Assembly (NCBI GenBank): GCA_025370055.1
Contig: CP073041.1
Span: 4,930,272 to 4,994,271, forward strand
Direction of reading: 5' to 3'
Length of the DNA: 64,000 nucleotides
Origin: Woronichinia naegeliana WA131
GTDB taxonomy: Bacteria; Cyanobacteriota; Cyanobacteriia; Cyanobacteriales; Microcystaceae
How positions within the stretch are numbered: the first letter of the stretch is position 1; every line of letters begins with the position of its first letter. This document shows positions 28,286 through 37,474 of this stretch, piece after piece. The translations under genes were made by a program, and so were the position numbers. The notes under the pieces are model-generated. The model searched no databases. It worked only from the letters and a program-made list of their open reading frames with translations, and was not told the origin of the DNA.

Positions 28286-29224
28286 TCAGGGTTCTACAGG
28301 GAACCCATATTGATCAAGTTTTGCCCAAAATTGACTCCATCGTTCCTTGGTCAATACCAAAGCTCGTAGGCTCAAAATAATTCCTGCTCCTTTTTCCTTC
28401 CATCGCATCCCTGAACAACATAATCGTTGTTTGACCAACGTCTTACAAGCTGCTTCCGTAACACCTGAACCAATCGGATACTTTTTCTCTATGTATTCAG
28501 CATAATCCATTTGATGCTGATGATTCTCGTAATAAGTAATCGCCGCTTGTAGTTTCTCGGTAAGATTCTTAGAATGACTTTTTTCTTCTTTGACTTCTTT
28601 CATCAGATTTAGCAGTTCTCCTGCTTTTCCTTTTTCATGCTTGAGTTCTCGACAATTTTCAGTCAACCATTCTTTTTGTTTTGACACGGTATTCGGATGC
28701 AACGCTTCTGCCAAGGCACCTAAGTAACCAGAGGCATGATAGAAATCTAATATCTGTTCTTCCGTTTGCTTTTCTAAAAACTTCCAATTTGATTCTGCCC
28801 CGTCTGCTATCCCGACCAATGTTGCCTCTGGATAACGGTTTTTCGCTCGCTCAATTTCTCTTTCTAATCTTTCTAGAAAACTCTTTTTTCCATACTCTGG
28901 TGCCGCACCTAGATAGATTGTATGTTGACGTTCGCCTTCACTATCGTATAGGGAAACGGTTCCCACCATTGCTTCACGGTAGCCATCCTCACACATCAGC
29001 ATACAGGTTCCATCTAATCCTATTCCCACTGTTGCAATTTGGCTATCCTCCTTGGGCGGGGCATAACTCCACGCTTCTTCTTTTGCCTGTACCACACTTC
29101 CTACTGCTTCACTCAATCTTTGGATATAGGATAGCGCTACTTTTCTACCATGATTTTCTAATAAATCATTTTTCACCTCTTTGCCTGCCATCCCTGACAT
29201 TTTTGAGGATACCTGTTTTGCCAA
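28286..29224 (-). CDS. ISKra4 transposase OrfB
   Basis: 312 residues, differing from the copy at 16268 by one visible residue (GERQHTIYL for GERQPTIYL). Catalytic blocks are intact. Confidence 0.88.
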   Translation of the reverse strand: MAKQVSSKMSGMAGKEVKNDLLENHGRKVALSYIQRLSEAVGSVVQAKEEAWSYAPPKEDSQIATVGIGLDGTCMLMCEDGYREAMVGTVSLYDSEGERQHTIYLGAAPEYGKKSFLERLEREIERAKNRYPEATLVGIADGAESNWKFLEKQTEEQILDFYHASGYLGALAEALHPNTVSKQKEWLTENCRELKHEKGKAGELLNLMKEVKEEKSHSKNLTEKLQAAITYYENHQHQMDYAEYIEKKYPIGSGVTEAACKTLVKQRLCCSGMRWKEKGAGIILSLRALVLTKERWSQFWAKLDQYGFPVEP

Positions 29225-29594
29225 TAATGGCGTTGATGTTATGATTATCCTTGCTTCTCTTTCTAAGGGGCAATACGTTTTTCCTCAAAGGTGAACGCTG
29301 ATATACATGACGATTCACTATAACCTCACCATAAGGTGTTTGATATTCTTTCGGTTGCTCTCCCTTACTCTTCCAGATTTCTTCACCGATTTTTAAGGGT
29401 GAACCATCTGTATCTAAATATTTCAAGGCTTCTTTGCTGGCGATGCAACCTACTTCGTTTAAGCCTTTTTGAATATTTATTTCTGTATCCAACATTGAAC
29501 GACTTAGTTCTAATGTTAGTTCTATTTTTATCTTTGAACCCTCTACATTAATTAGTTTTGCTGTCATCATTGTTTCCTCTTTGTCACTTTTCAT
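29166..29594 (-). CDS. ISKra4 transposase OrfA
   Basis: 142 residues, identical in sequence to OrfA at 15898. It has the same register change at the A5 run, which lies near 29280. Confidence 0.8.
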   Translation of the reverse strand: MKSDKEETMMTAKLINVEGSKIKIELTLELSRSMLDTEINIQKGLNEVGCIASKEALKYLDTDGSPLKIGEEIWKSKGEQPKEYQTPYGEVIVNRHVYQRSPLRKNVLPLRKRSKDNHNINAIIGKTGILKNVRDGRQRGEK

Positions 29595-32256
29595 CCCATG
29601 TTAACACTTTTCTTTTCCTTCATCAACTAAAGGTCACACCCGATGGAAGTAGGTGACTTTTCCCTGTTTTGACGTTTTGGTTGAACAGCATGGACAATTT
29701 ACTTTTTCCGAACTGTAGTAATTTGTCCCATCCATTGCTACTAGAAGATTTCCCCTCAATATTTCATAGGCTTTCAAGAATCCCATGCTCCTCAATGCTT
29801 GGTAAATTAACCCAAACAAAGGGAATAGACTACTCGCTGCTACCCCATCCACAATGTTGCGAATCTGTTCTACTGTTGGTATTTTTTCTAGTCCAAACAA
29901 GCTCTGAGCATTATCTCGCCCACAACGGCTGTTAAGCTGACGTTGGTACTCTAAAAATGACTCATTTTGCATAAAAAAGGCGGCAAATGCCCCCAGTATC
30001 GCCTCTCTTAGACTATATTTCGTTGCATTACTAACCGAACGGGGGTCATCTATCTTCCCAATGACCTCGTTTAAACAGTGAACGATTCCGTCAAAACTTA
30101 GGTCGTTTACTTCCATCTTTCTCTCTGCAAAATCAGTAGACACTTTTCTCTTTATTCATAACTTCCTATAGGTCAAAGTTTTTCTGTCTCTATTTATACC
30201 ATTTGAATTTGGAATTGCTGTATAGTGAGGCAAGTTTGTGAGTATTTAGCTGATCACATACTAAAATGACTTTGTCGTTATCAGCATAGTCGTTATCGAG
30301 TAAATTCTTAATTTCTGTTGCCCAGTCAACCGATGTTCTACGTTCACTGACAACTGTCTTTCGCCACCCAGACAAGGGTTCTGTAAACATAAAGATATTG
30401 GCTGTTCCATTGCGTTCATATTCGTAATCATGCGCCTCTGGCTGTCCAGGTTTGGCTGGTAGAGGAAGGCGGGTTTCTTTGACCAATTGTATAGGTTGCT
30501 CATCCATGCAAATCACTGGACAATTGGGGTCATAGGGTCGGTGATAAATTTCTAGAACATCTTCCATGTTAGACACAAATTCGGCACTCTTTTCTGGTGG
30601 AATCACGTACATCTGTCGCAGATGAGGTTTTAGTTCGTTTTTTTTAACACTTGACGCACGGTTTCGTGACTAATTGCTGGCACAATTTCTAACTCGACCG
30701 CCTTGTCGGCTAGTAACCTCAATGTCCAACGGGCTTGACCAGCAGGCGGTTCTCCACAACGTAAGGCGATTAGTTTTGCTTCTACCTCTCCATCAATAAT
30801 CGGTTGACGAGGCGGCGTTTTGCGGGGCTTGCGGCTTAATGCTGACTCCACACCTTCATTGACCAATCGCTCCCTGAGATTGGCGACTGTGTTACGGTGA
30901 CAACTAAAGGCGGCGGCAGCTTCCTCATCCGTCCATCCTTGTCCATTCACATCAATGTTTAACAGAATATTGGCGTGCTTAATTTTGTAAGCCGCTCCTT
31001 TGCCGATGGATACCAAATCTTTTAGGGTCTGACGTTCTTCTTGACTTAATCGGACAATATAGGTCTTGAGCATGGTTACTTAGGGCTTGCTGAAAAAAGC
31101 TGAAACCTTTACGGAGAAAAATAGTAGGCGAATTAAGAACCGCTAGAATGCACGAAAATAGGGTAGAATGCCTCAAAACCATTGCATTAAGAAGAGAGAA
31201 AGCAGATGTACCGAAAGCAACAGTACTCAATTGAAACACCAGAAAACTTGAAAAATCTGTTCGGCGGGCAGTTAGACGAAGAAAATCGTTGGATAGAAAT
31301 GTCAAAAATGATTCTTTGGGAAGAATATGAGGAAGAATATGCAAAAAACTTCACAGAAAAAAAAGGAGCCCCAGCCAAATCATTTAGAATGGCATTAGGA
31401 GCATTAATTATCAAAGAAATTTCAGGAAAAAGTGACAGAGAAACAGTAGAACAAATAAAAGAGAACCCTTATTTACAGTACTTTATAGGAATGGAAAGCT
31501 ATAGTAGCAAAGAAGCATTTAATGCGTCAATGATGGTTCATTTTCGTAAAAAAATAGGAATGGAATTAATAAATAAATAAAATTAATAAAGAAATAGAAA
31601 AAAAAGCGACGGGTGTAGCGTCAGAAAAAAAGAAAATGAAGGAAAGTTATTGTTAGATGCGACTTGTACACCAGCAGATATAAAATATCCAACGGATATA
31701 GGAATATTGAATGATGCCAGAGAAAAAACAGAAAAAATAATAGATAAGCTGTATGAAGAAATAAAAGAGAAAAGGAAAGAAAAGCCGAGGACTTATAGGG
31801 AAGTGGCAAGAAAAGAGTACTTAGCCATAGCAAAAAAACGTCGTGTGTCAAAAAAAGAAAGAAGAAAAGGAACAAAAAAACAACTAGGATATATAAAAAG
31901 AAACTTGTCTCATATAGAAAAAATGATAGAAGAGGGAGCAAAGTTAGAAAAACTAACGAAAAAAGAGCAAGAAGAGCTTGTAACGATAGGAAAAGTGTAT
32001 GAGCAACAGTTAGAAATGTATGAAAAAAAGACAAATAAAGTAGAAAACAGAATTGTGAGTGTAAGCCAACCTCACGTGCGTCCAATAGTGCGTGGAAAAG
32101 CGGGAAAAGCAGTAGAGTTTGGAGCTAAAATATCGGCAAGTAATGTGAATGGCTTTGTCTTCTTAGACAAATTAAGTTGGGATAATTACAACGAATCGGG
32201 AGATTTACAAGCGCGAATAGAAGAATATAAAAGGGAAACAGGATGTTATCCGGAAT

Positions 32257-33859
32257 CTGACTTTTCCCGTTAAGTGCGGATTGCAAGCTGCCAGCCTTGG
32301 CAAAGGTCATGCAACTTCAACCAACCGCGCCAAAGGACTTGGATACCGAGAGGAGTTTTACGACGATGTTCAAGATAACCACCAAGAAAAGCAACAGACT
32401 CGACAGCCCAAGCAACAGTCAAAATAGGGGGAAGTTTTTGAGAGGCGGCTGCTTTTAACACCTGAAGTTGAAGAGGATTAAGAATTTCAATCGCGAGAGC
32501 ATCGGGCTGGGTACGATGAAGATAAGTAACGTGTAAAAGTTCAACAGCAATGACACTTAAAAAACCCAAAAGAGTTTTCATTCCATCAGAGGCAAGTCGA
32601 TAACGCTCACTCTGACAACCAGACTTAAGGACTTTATGAAATTCTTCAACCCGCCATCGGTAGGTGTACCAACGAAGAATAGTGACAGCCATCTCAATAG
32701 TCTCAACAACTTCTGTAGTCAGAAGCATCCAAGATAAAGGAGTTTCGCCTTCGGGACAATCGATTTCTGTCGCATAAACAGCATAGACATTCAACGGGTC
32801 ACGATTATCAAAACGATAGGGAGTTCGTAGATTAACTGAGCAAAATCGGACGGCAAGCTTAACCTTCCGTGCTTTTCTTTTTCCTGTACTCGGAATCTCG
32901 ATTTCTTGATGAAAACGAATCGGTTCTGATTCCAAATGTTGCCAAAGTCGTTCACTATTTTTGTCTAAACTACGATTATGAGACGCTCTGACCAGCACTC
33001 CTGTATGCTTGAGTTGACGCACTGAGTCAAAGACTTCTGAAACATCTCCTTCTCTGTCAAATACATGAATTACCCTCGTTGAACTTTCTACCTGTTTCTC
33101 ACAGGTGTTTAGAGCCTCTACCCATTTGTAGGATTCTTTTTCCTCAAATGGTCTTTGACGAGCTGCTTTTCTTTGTTCTTTCTGTCTTTCTTTTTTCTGC
33201 TTCGCCGTTTCATCTGTTGGGGGCTTTTCTTTTACCTCCCTATTCCACAGTTTTTGCCATAATAAACCTAATACTTGTCCTTTTTCTGGCTCAATTGCTA
33301 AAGCACTATGCAGTATTAATCCATTCCCGCCTTTTCCAGTCGGCCCATACCCTTCCCTTTTTTCCTTGATATTGCGATAATCTAAGAAGGTCGTATCTCC
33401 GACTGATAGCATTATCTTATATTCTTCTACGGCGGCAGTTGTCATTTCACAGTGCGGCTCTATTATCTTGACAAAGTCTGTTTTCGGATTCCCAAAAATT
33501 CATAGGCCCTCTTTAACTCGTTTCCTCCCTTAAACACTTCTGATAAGGCTTTTCCAAACCCCTCACTTAACTTTTTCCCAATCGAGAAGGCACGATTGTT
33601 TAGCCTCTCGTCTCCCAATTCACAACTGGCAAAGTTTTTTGTCCACCATTCCAACATTTTTTGACCTGCCCTTTAAGATTTTCTCCATTTTACAGTCTCA
33701 TACTCCCTTCATCCTTTGTTTTTGAAATTTGAACGATAAGCGGGATGATGGCTTCAGAATATTTTTTTTCCTGTCAAGAGAATCATTACTCAAACCCTTG
33801 CCAGATAAAGCCTCTAGAAGTTTGCATTGCTGGATTTTGGACTTAACGGGAAAAGTCAG
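32257..33859 (-). mobile_element. Tn5/IS50-like element of the IS4 family (1603 bp)
   Basis: Perfect 19-bp terminal repeats CTGACTTTTCCCGTTAAGT with the 9-bp duplicate ATCCGGAAT (32248-32256 and 33860-33868). From established knowledge, the Tn5 outside end is CTGACTCTTATACACAAGT and also makes 9-bp duplicates. 13 of 19 positions agree, including both borders CTGACT and AAGT. Confidence 0.93.
32270..33657 (-). pseudogene. Tn5-like transposase with one frameshift
   Basis: The N-terminal frame 33463-33657 (MLEWWTKNFASCELGDERLNNRAF) is the Tnp DNA-binding domain of IS50-type transposases. The catalytic frame runs 32270-33445: VGDTTFLDYR, VIHVFDREGDVSEVFD and the YREK signature YTYRWRVEEFHKVLKSGCQ. 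The two would join as AYEFLGNPKTDFVKIIEPHCEMTTAA if one A were restored near 33487, so a single-base loss separates them. The stop lies 13 bp inside the element end. Probably inactive unless the shift is recoded. Confidence 0.85.
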
Positions 33860-34385
33860 ATCCGGAATCGGTTCATGTGGATAAAATCTATCGAACAAAA
33901 GCGAATCGAGCTTATTGTAAAGAAAGGGATATAAGAATGAGTGGTCCCCGATTGGGAAGACCGCCGAAAGAGGTGAGCAAAGAAAAAAAGAAAGAGGCAC
34001 GCTCAGATGAAAGAGTGCGTAATGCCATTGAGGGTAAATTCGGACAGGGAAAGAGGAAATTTAGTCTTGGTCGAGTGATGGCCAAACTACCTGAGACCTC
34101 GGAAACGGTAATTGCGATGAACTTTTTGGTAATGAATCTTTCTACTCTACTTCAGAAGACAAAAAGTAAAAAGTTGTAGAGTCGTTTTTCTTGTGAAAAA
34201 TGGTGTTAATTTTCCTCTCTTTTGTGAGGAGTGATTTGTGTTGACCTTTTTAGACAGAAAGGAACAATAGATTAAACAAAATCTGTATTTTGATTTGTTT
34301 CCATAAGGATAAGTTATCTATGCTTTTTCAGTCCATACTTCCCTAACCCACATTTCTTTCGTTTTTTGACTTTTTCAGCAAGCCC

Positions 34386-35111
34386 TACATAACTCCCTGC
34401 CTCTGCGTAAGTAACACAAAGGTCAGCCATTTTTGTCACCAGGCTCGTCTTCACCTTTTTTTTGCCTTTTCCCTCCCCCTTCTCGGTTGCTTTGGACTTG
34501 ATGCCATCGTCTAGCCGCAACACTAAGGGCAAGGCAAAGCAGGCTTTCCCTACTCCCACCAAAATACTCAAGGCATTGAAGTAATGACCCCTTATCCACT
34601 CTGGCTTGGACACATCTTCCGATTCTTGGTGTAGTCGTTTTACACCTGGCATCTTGCGTCCTTCTTTCCCCACTTTGATGCCATCACCCACATACACCCG
34701 TTTCCCTTTAATTCTGTATAGACTTTCATGCTGACTTAGCCACTTTGACCATTGTAAAGTTAGTCCTTCGACCCTAAACGCCTTGGAATCAAACCAATGT
34801 AGAGCCTGATTGTAGTAGCTCTCTGTTCAGCCAATGGCATTGACATAGCTAGTTATTGCGCTGGGTTGGCTGTTGAGCACTACTCCCCAGACTAACAGGA
34901 TAAACCATTGGAACGTTGCTTCTCGGCTAAAGGCTGGACGGAGATTATTGAGGATTTGCTCTAGTCGCTGACATAGTTGCATAATTGATAGATAGCACTG
35001 GCTATCGATTTTCTTATATCAGCCAGTTTCGGACATAACGGCACTCTTTTGTATCGGATGTCCGATTTTCTTTTCTCCACTTACACGCCTCGAGAACTTC
35101 CCACTGTCCAG
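34386..35111 (-). pseudogene. Transposase fragment (IS701/DDE_5-like)
   Basis: About 110 family residues are readable, such as KGKRVYVGDGIKVGKEGRKMPGVKRLHQE and RGHYFNALSILVGVGKACFALPLVLRLDDG, ending at MADLCVTYAEAGSYV where the IS5-like element begins (34385). More decayed sequence continues to about 35000 (FDSKAFRVEGLTLQWSKWL). The remaining 35000-35111 is unrecognised. It lies between two IS5-like right ends. Confidence 0.65.
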
Positions 35112-35158
35112 TTCCCTAACCCACATTTCTTTCGTTTTTTGACTTTTTCAGCAAGCCC
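35112..35158. mobile_element. Solo right end of an IS5-like element (47 bp)
   Basis: It matches the last 47 bp of the IS5-like copies, ending ...CAGCAAGCCC, and is followed by TACTTA. That is the partner of the TACTTA before 31083. Confidence 0.88.
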
Positions 35159-35239
35159 TACTTATTACGATATCTGTTGAGGTAATGAATAGCCTCTCCA
35201 TTTTCCCTCAAATTCACAATCTTTAGCTTGACAGACCAC

Positions 35240-35414
35240 TAGGGCTGATTCATTCTAACAAATCTCAATCAATCAAATCCTTATCTGGCAAGGTTTTAAG
35301 GCGATTTCTCAGAATAAATATCTGAAAATTTTTAAAAATACCTTACTTTGCTTACCCCATAAGCGATTGAAGAGAGACAAAAAAGGAATCAAACCAGAGA
35401 ATGAATCAGCCCTA
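35240..35414. mobile_element. MITE-like element (175 bp) with 17-bp ends
   Basis: TAGGGCTGATTCATTCT at the left is mirrored exactly at the right. The 11-bp duplicate CCTGTAGAACC lies at 35415-35425 and, displaced by the later IS630 insertion, at 26987-26997. There is no coding capacity. An 11-bp duplicate fits an IS4-family mobiliser (inference). The ISKra4 tail follows to 35461. Confidence 0.8.
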
Positions 35415-35512
35415 CCTGTAGAACCCTAATTACAACAGCTTTTATCAACTAAAGGTCGCACACATAAAGCGTGAGGTTGTCAGAATACTCGGACAAGAAA
35501 AAATTGGAGCAA

Positions 35513-36244
35513 TCAGGGGCGATCGCCGATTATGACTTCTAGATTAGAACGGGAAAACCGCAAGATGAATCCCTTGGGCTTGATATTTTGGTGGGAATAA
35601 TTCTTTAAATCAGTCCAAGTATGTTGGTATCCAAGACCTTCCATTGTCCTAGAAAAGGCACGATGGGAACCCCGTCCAGGATCAACAATAATGACCTCGA
35701 CTTGATTACTAGAATGATGATCAATAAAGGCCGATAATAACTTGATATGTTGATGCTCATACAAAATATCACTACCAATAATTAAATCAAATTTCCCTAA
35801 TTTTGAGTTTGCTGTATTCCAATCTCCTGTTTGAAAAGGGATAGGTTTTAAGTGATTTAAGTTAGTATTTTCAATTAAAAAAGATTCAGCTAAAGGATGA
35901 TAATCGCTGGCCGTGATATCACCACCCAGTTGTTTGATGACAAGACTAGGGAAACCAATACCACAACCAATTTCAAGAATCCGTTTTCCGTCTAATTGCT
36001 CTTGGAGCATGACCCTAGCCAAAATCTTTCCCATCGCCCAAATCTGACCAAAGAGCGGCCACATTGCGGAAGAAATGCCTAATCGTAGGGCTTCTCCATT
36101 GGGATCGGAAAACTGCTGGAGATCCCGCAGGCTACGGATGGTGTACTCGAAACCACCGAGACAAATCCTATCAAATTTTACGTCGTAATCAGGGCTTGAG
36201 ATAGAGGCTACCTGCAATGAATAGTTAATTTTAACTACCTCCAT
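35513..36244 (-). CDS. Class I SAM-dependent methyltransferase (Methyltransf_16-like)
   Basis: 243 residues. The SAM-binding motif I is ILEIGCGIGFPSLVIKQLGG. It is followed by ITASDYHPLAESFLIENTNLN (motif II region), FDLIIGSDILYE (motif post-II) and VIIVDPGRG. Preceding FGQIWAMGKILARVML matches the W-A-G--LA pattern of lysine methyltransferase-like proteins in the METTL21/PRMT-like group. The substrate is likely a protein, but this is not shown. The gene directly borders the transposon block. Confidence 0.85.
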   Translation of the reverse strand: MEVVKINYSLQVASISSPDYDVKFDRICLGGFEYTIRSLRDLQQFSDPNGEALRLGISSAMWPLFGQIWAMGKILARVMLQEQLDGKRILEIGCGIGFPSLVIKQLGGDITASDYHPLAESFLIENTNLNHLKPIPFQTGDWNTANSKLGKFDLIIGSDILYEHQHIKLLSAFIDHHSSNQVEVIIVDPGRGSHRAFSRTMEGLGYQHTWTDLKNYSHQNIKPKGFILRFSRSNLEVIIGDRP

Positions 36245-36585
36245 CTTAGATGGTTAAGTTCAAAGACGTTTTAAAAAGTTTGAAAGATTTATTTTCACGA
36301 TAATTGCCCTGCTCTTCCGACGACCTCTAGTCATATTGCCGCATTTTCCGTCTTTTCTTGCGGACTAGCCTCAAAGTGTTCTACCAAGTGTTCTAGTATT
36401 TTTGATTTGGCGATCGCCGCCTAAGCTTCTACTTGAGTTGGTAAAATTTTGACATTGTGCGTATGCAAGTAATTAAAAATGCAAAAAATCAAACATTTAC
36501 AAGGGTAAGTTGATAGCTTGTCAAAAATCCAAATATTTGAGATAGTATGGGTGAATATTAATACTGTCCCCAATTTTATGCGTAC

Positions 36586-37191
36586 ATGATTATTGCCATT
36601 GCCAGTTTCAAGGGAGGAGTCGGCAAAACCACAACAGCGATTCATCTAGCCGCCTACTTCTCTGGTTTTGCGAAAACATTGCTGATTGATGATGATCTGA
36701 ATCGAAGTTCTACTACTTGGAGTAAGCGCGGCTCATTTCCTTTTACTGTAGAGGATGAGACAGAGGCCGCTAAGTCAGTTCGGGCCTATCAGAATATTGT
36801 TATTGATACCCAGGCTCGCCCAACGGAGGAGGAATTAAAGACCTTGATCAAGGGTTGTGATTTACTAGTCATTCCATCAACACCGGATACTCTAGCCTTG
36901 GATAGCTTGATGCTGACGATTGATACTCTCCGAGTCTTAGGAAGTCAGAAGCATCGGGTCTTATTAACGATGATTCCGCCCTACCCGTCTAAAGATGGAG
37001 AAGAAGCCAGAAATTTGCTGACTAAAGCGGAACTTCCTCTCTTTAAAACCGGCATTAAACGATACTCCGTTTTCCCAAAGGCCTCTCTAGCCGGTCTTAT
37101 TGTTTCCGCCGTTAATGATCCTAAAGCGGCGATCGCCTGGGCGGATTATCAAGCCGTCGGTCAAGAAATTGTAGAAGGACTAAACCCATGA
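36586..37191 (+). CDS. parA: ParA-family ATPase
   Basis: 201 residues, short ParA form without an N-terminal DNA-binding domain. Deviant Walker A KGGVGKTTTAIHLA with the signature Lys; LLIDDDLNRSSTTW (A' box); VIDTQARPTEEE (Walker B). IPSTPDTLALDSLMLTIDTL fits the nucleoid-binding half. Such type Ib ParA proteins segregate plasmids or position protein arrays. It overlaps the next gene by 4 bp (ATGA), so they are coupled. The 340 bp upstream (36245-36585) are AT-rich with a HIP1 site at about 36412 and could hold parS-like sites, but I see no clear iteron array. Confidence 0.9.
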   Translation: MIIAIASFKGGVGKTTTAIHLAAYFSGFAKTLLIDDDLNRSSTTWSKRGSFPFTVEDETEAAKSVRAYQNIVIDTQARPTEEELKTLIKGCDLLVIPSTPDTLALDSLMLTIDTLRVLGSQKHRVLLTMIPPYPSKDGEEARNLLTKAELPLFKTGIKRYSVFPKASLAGLIVSAVNDPKAAIAWADYQAVGQEIVEGLNP

Positions 37192-37415
37192 GTAAATTTA
37201 AAGCAATCTTTGAAGAACTTGACAATCCATCAGCAGCCGCAAAATCATTAAAAACCAAAGGTAAGCGTAGTGACCCTGAATATGAGCAAGTATCTGCTTA
37301 TATTCGTAAAGAAACCTATAAAAATATCAAAATTGCTCTACTTCAATCGGCAAATCATCAAAACTTTTCTGACTTAGTAGAGGAACTACTCGCCCAATGG
37401 CTAAATAGTCAATAA
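37188..37415 (+). CDS. Small ParA-partner protein (ribbon-helix-helix-like)
   Basis: 75 residues. The C-terminal part (EYEQVSAYIRKETYKNIKIALLQSANHQNFSDLVEELLAQWL) looks like an RHH DNA-binding domain. The N-terminal 25 residues (MSKFKAIFEELDNPSAAAKSLKTKGKR) could be the ParA-contacting tail. Size, order and overlap fit a type Ib ParB-like centromere-binding protein. There is no direct evidence of plasmid function. Confidence 0.75.
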   Translation: MSKFKAIFEELDNPSAAAKSLKTKGKRSDPEYEQVSAYIRKETYKNIKIALLQSANHQNFSDLVEELLAQWLNSQ

Positions 37416-37474
37416 TTTGTCTATTGAGTTTTTTGCGTCATTTAATCACACTCTATAAATATTGAGCTACTGCG

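Larger units (their letters stand above)
28252..29641 (-). mobile_element. ISKra4-family element, full copy 4 (1390 bp)
   Basis: Same length and ends as the copy at 15851. The 8-bp duplicate GATGGAAG lies at 28244-28251 and 29642-29649. Two overlapping frames are intact. Confidence 0.94.
27390..30143 (-). pseudogene. IS4-like transposase, split by an ISKra4 element
   Basis: The N-terminal part 29642-30143 includes LLVAMDGTNYYSSEKVNCPCC (first Asp). The C-terminal part 27390-28243 includes KITLLGDDLYSRQPTCQHC (second Asp) and RTRWRTENENHNILKNRGYHLEHNFGHGKQ (Glu region). Removing the insert and one GATGGAAG duplicate leaves exactly 452 codons in frame, with the join at TYFHQALLPVIVSPDH. The gene was intact until that insertion. 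The formal IS family is uncertain. Confidence 0.88.
27297..30220 (-). mobile_element. IS4-like element (1526 bp without its inner insert)
   Basis: Terminal repeats CAGCAATTCCAAATTCA (17 bp perfect), with the 9-bp duplicate TATAGTGAG at 27288-27296 and 30221-30229 inside the IS630 element. It is itself interrupted by an ISKra4 copy at 28252-29641. Confidence 0.92.
27008..31073 (-). pseudogene. IS630-family transposase, split by an IS4-like element
   Basis: The N-terminal frame 30630-31073 has a helix-turn-helix (WTDEEAAAAFSCHRNTVANLRERL). It is followed by a catalytic frame from 30612 (CPVICMDEQPIQLVKETR; VILVCDQLNTHKLASLY), reached by a -1 shift at an A8 run near 30640 (VLKKNELKPHLRQMYV). 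The C-terminus lies at 27287-27008 (FEPSTARRLVERLEIHHTPKHGSWLN). The halves rejoin when 27297-30220 and one TATAGTGAG duplicate are removed. Confidence 0.85.
31206..34179 (+). pseudogene. IS5-like transposase, split and frameshifted (copy 5)
   Basis: It is open from 31206 to a shift at the 4-bp duplication near 31570. It resumes at 31650, is cut at 32256 by the Tn5-like IS, and ends at 33860-34179. Both the 4-bp duplication and the short A-run (near 31630) are shared with other copies. Confidence 0.9.
31083..34385 (+). mobile_element. IS5-like element, copy 5, interrupted by a Tn5-like IS
   Basis: The left flank is TACTTA and the right flank TACATA, so its two ends belong to different insertion events. 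The TACTTA partner is at 35159-35164 beyond a remnant right end. Without the inner element it is about 1691 bp. Confidence 0.9.
27000..35239 (-). mobile_element. IS630-family element carrying a nest of other elements
   Basis: Ends GTGGTCTGTCAA at 27000 and inverted at 35239, each bordered by TA, the IS630 target. Its own DNA is 27000-27296, 30230-31082 and 35165-35239 (about 1225 bp, a normal IS630 size). The rest is inserted material. Confidence 0.88.

Noticed and set aside
30979-31344. 121-residue minus-strand ORF spanning an IS border
   Set aside because: Antisense to two transposase genes, with no family character.
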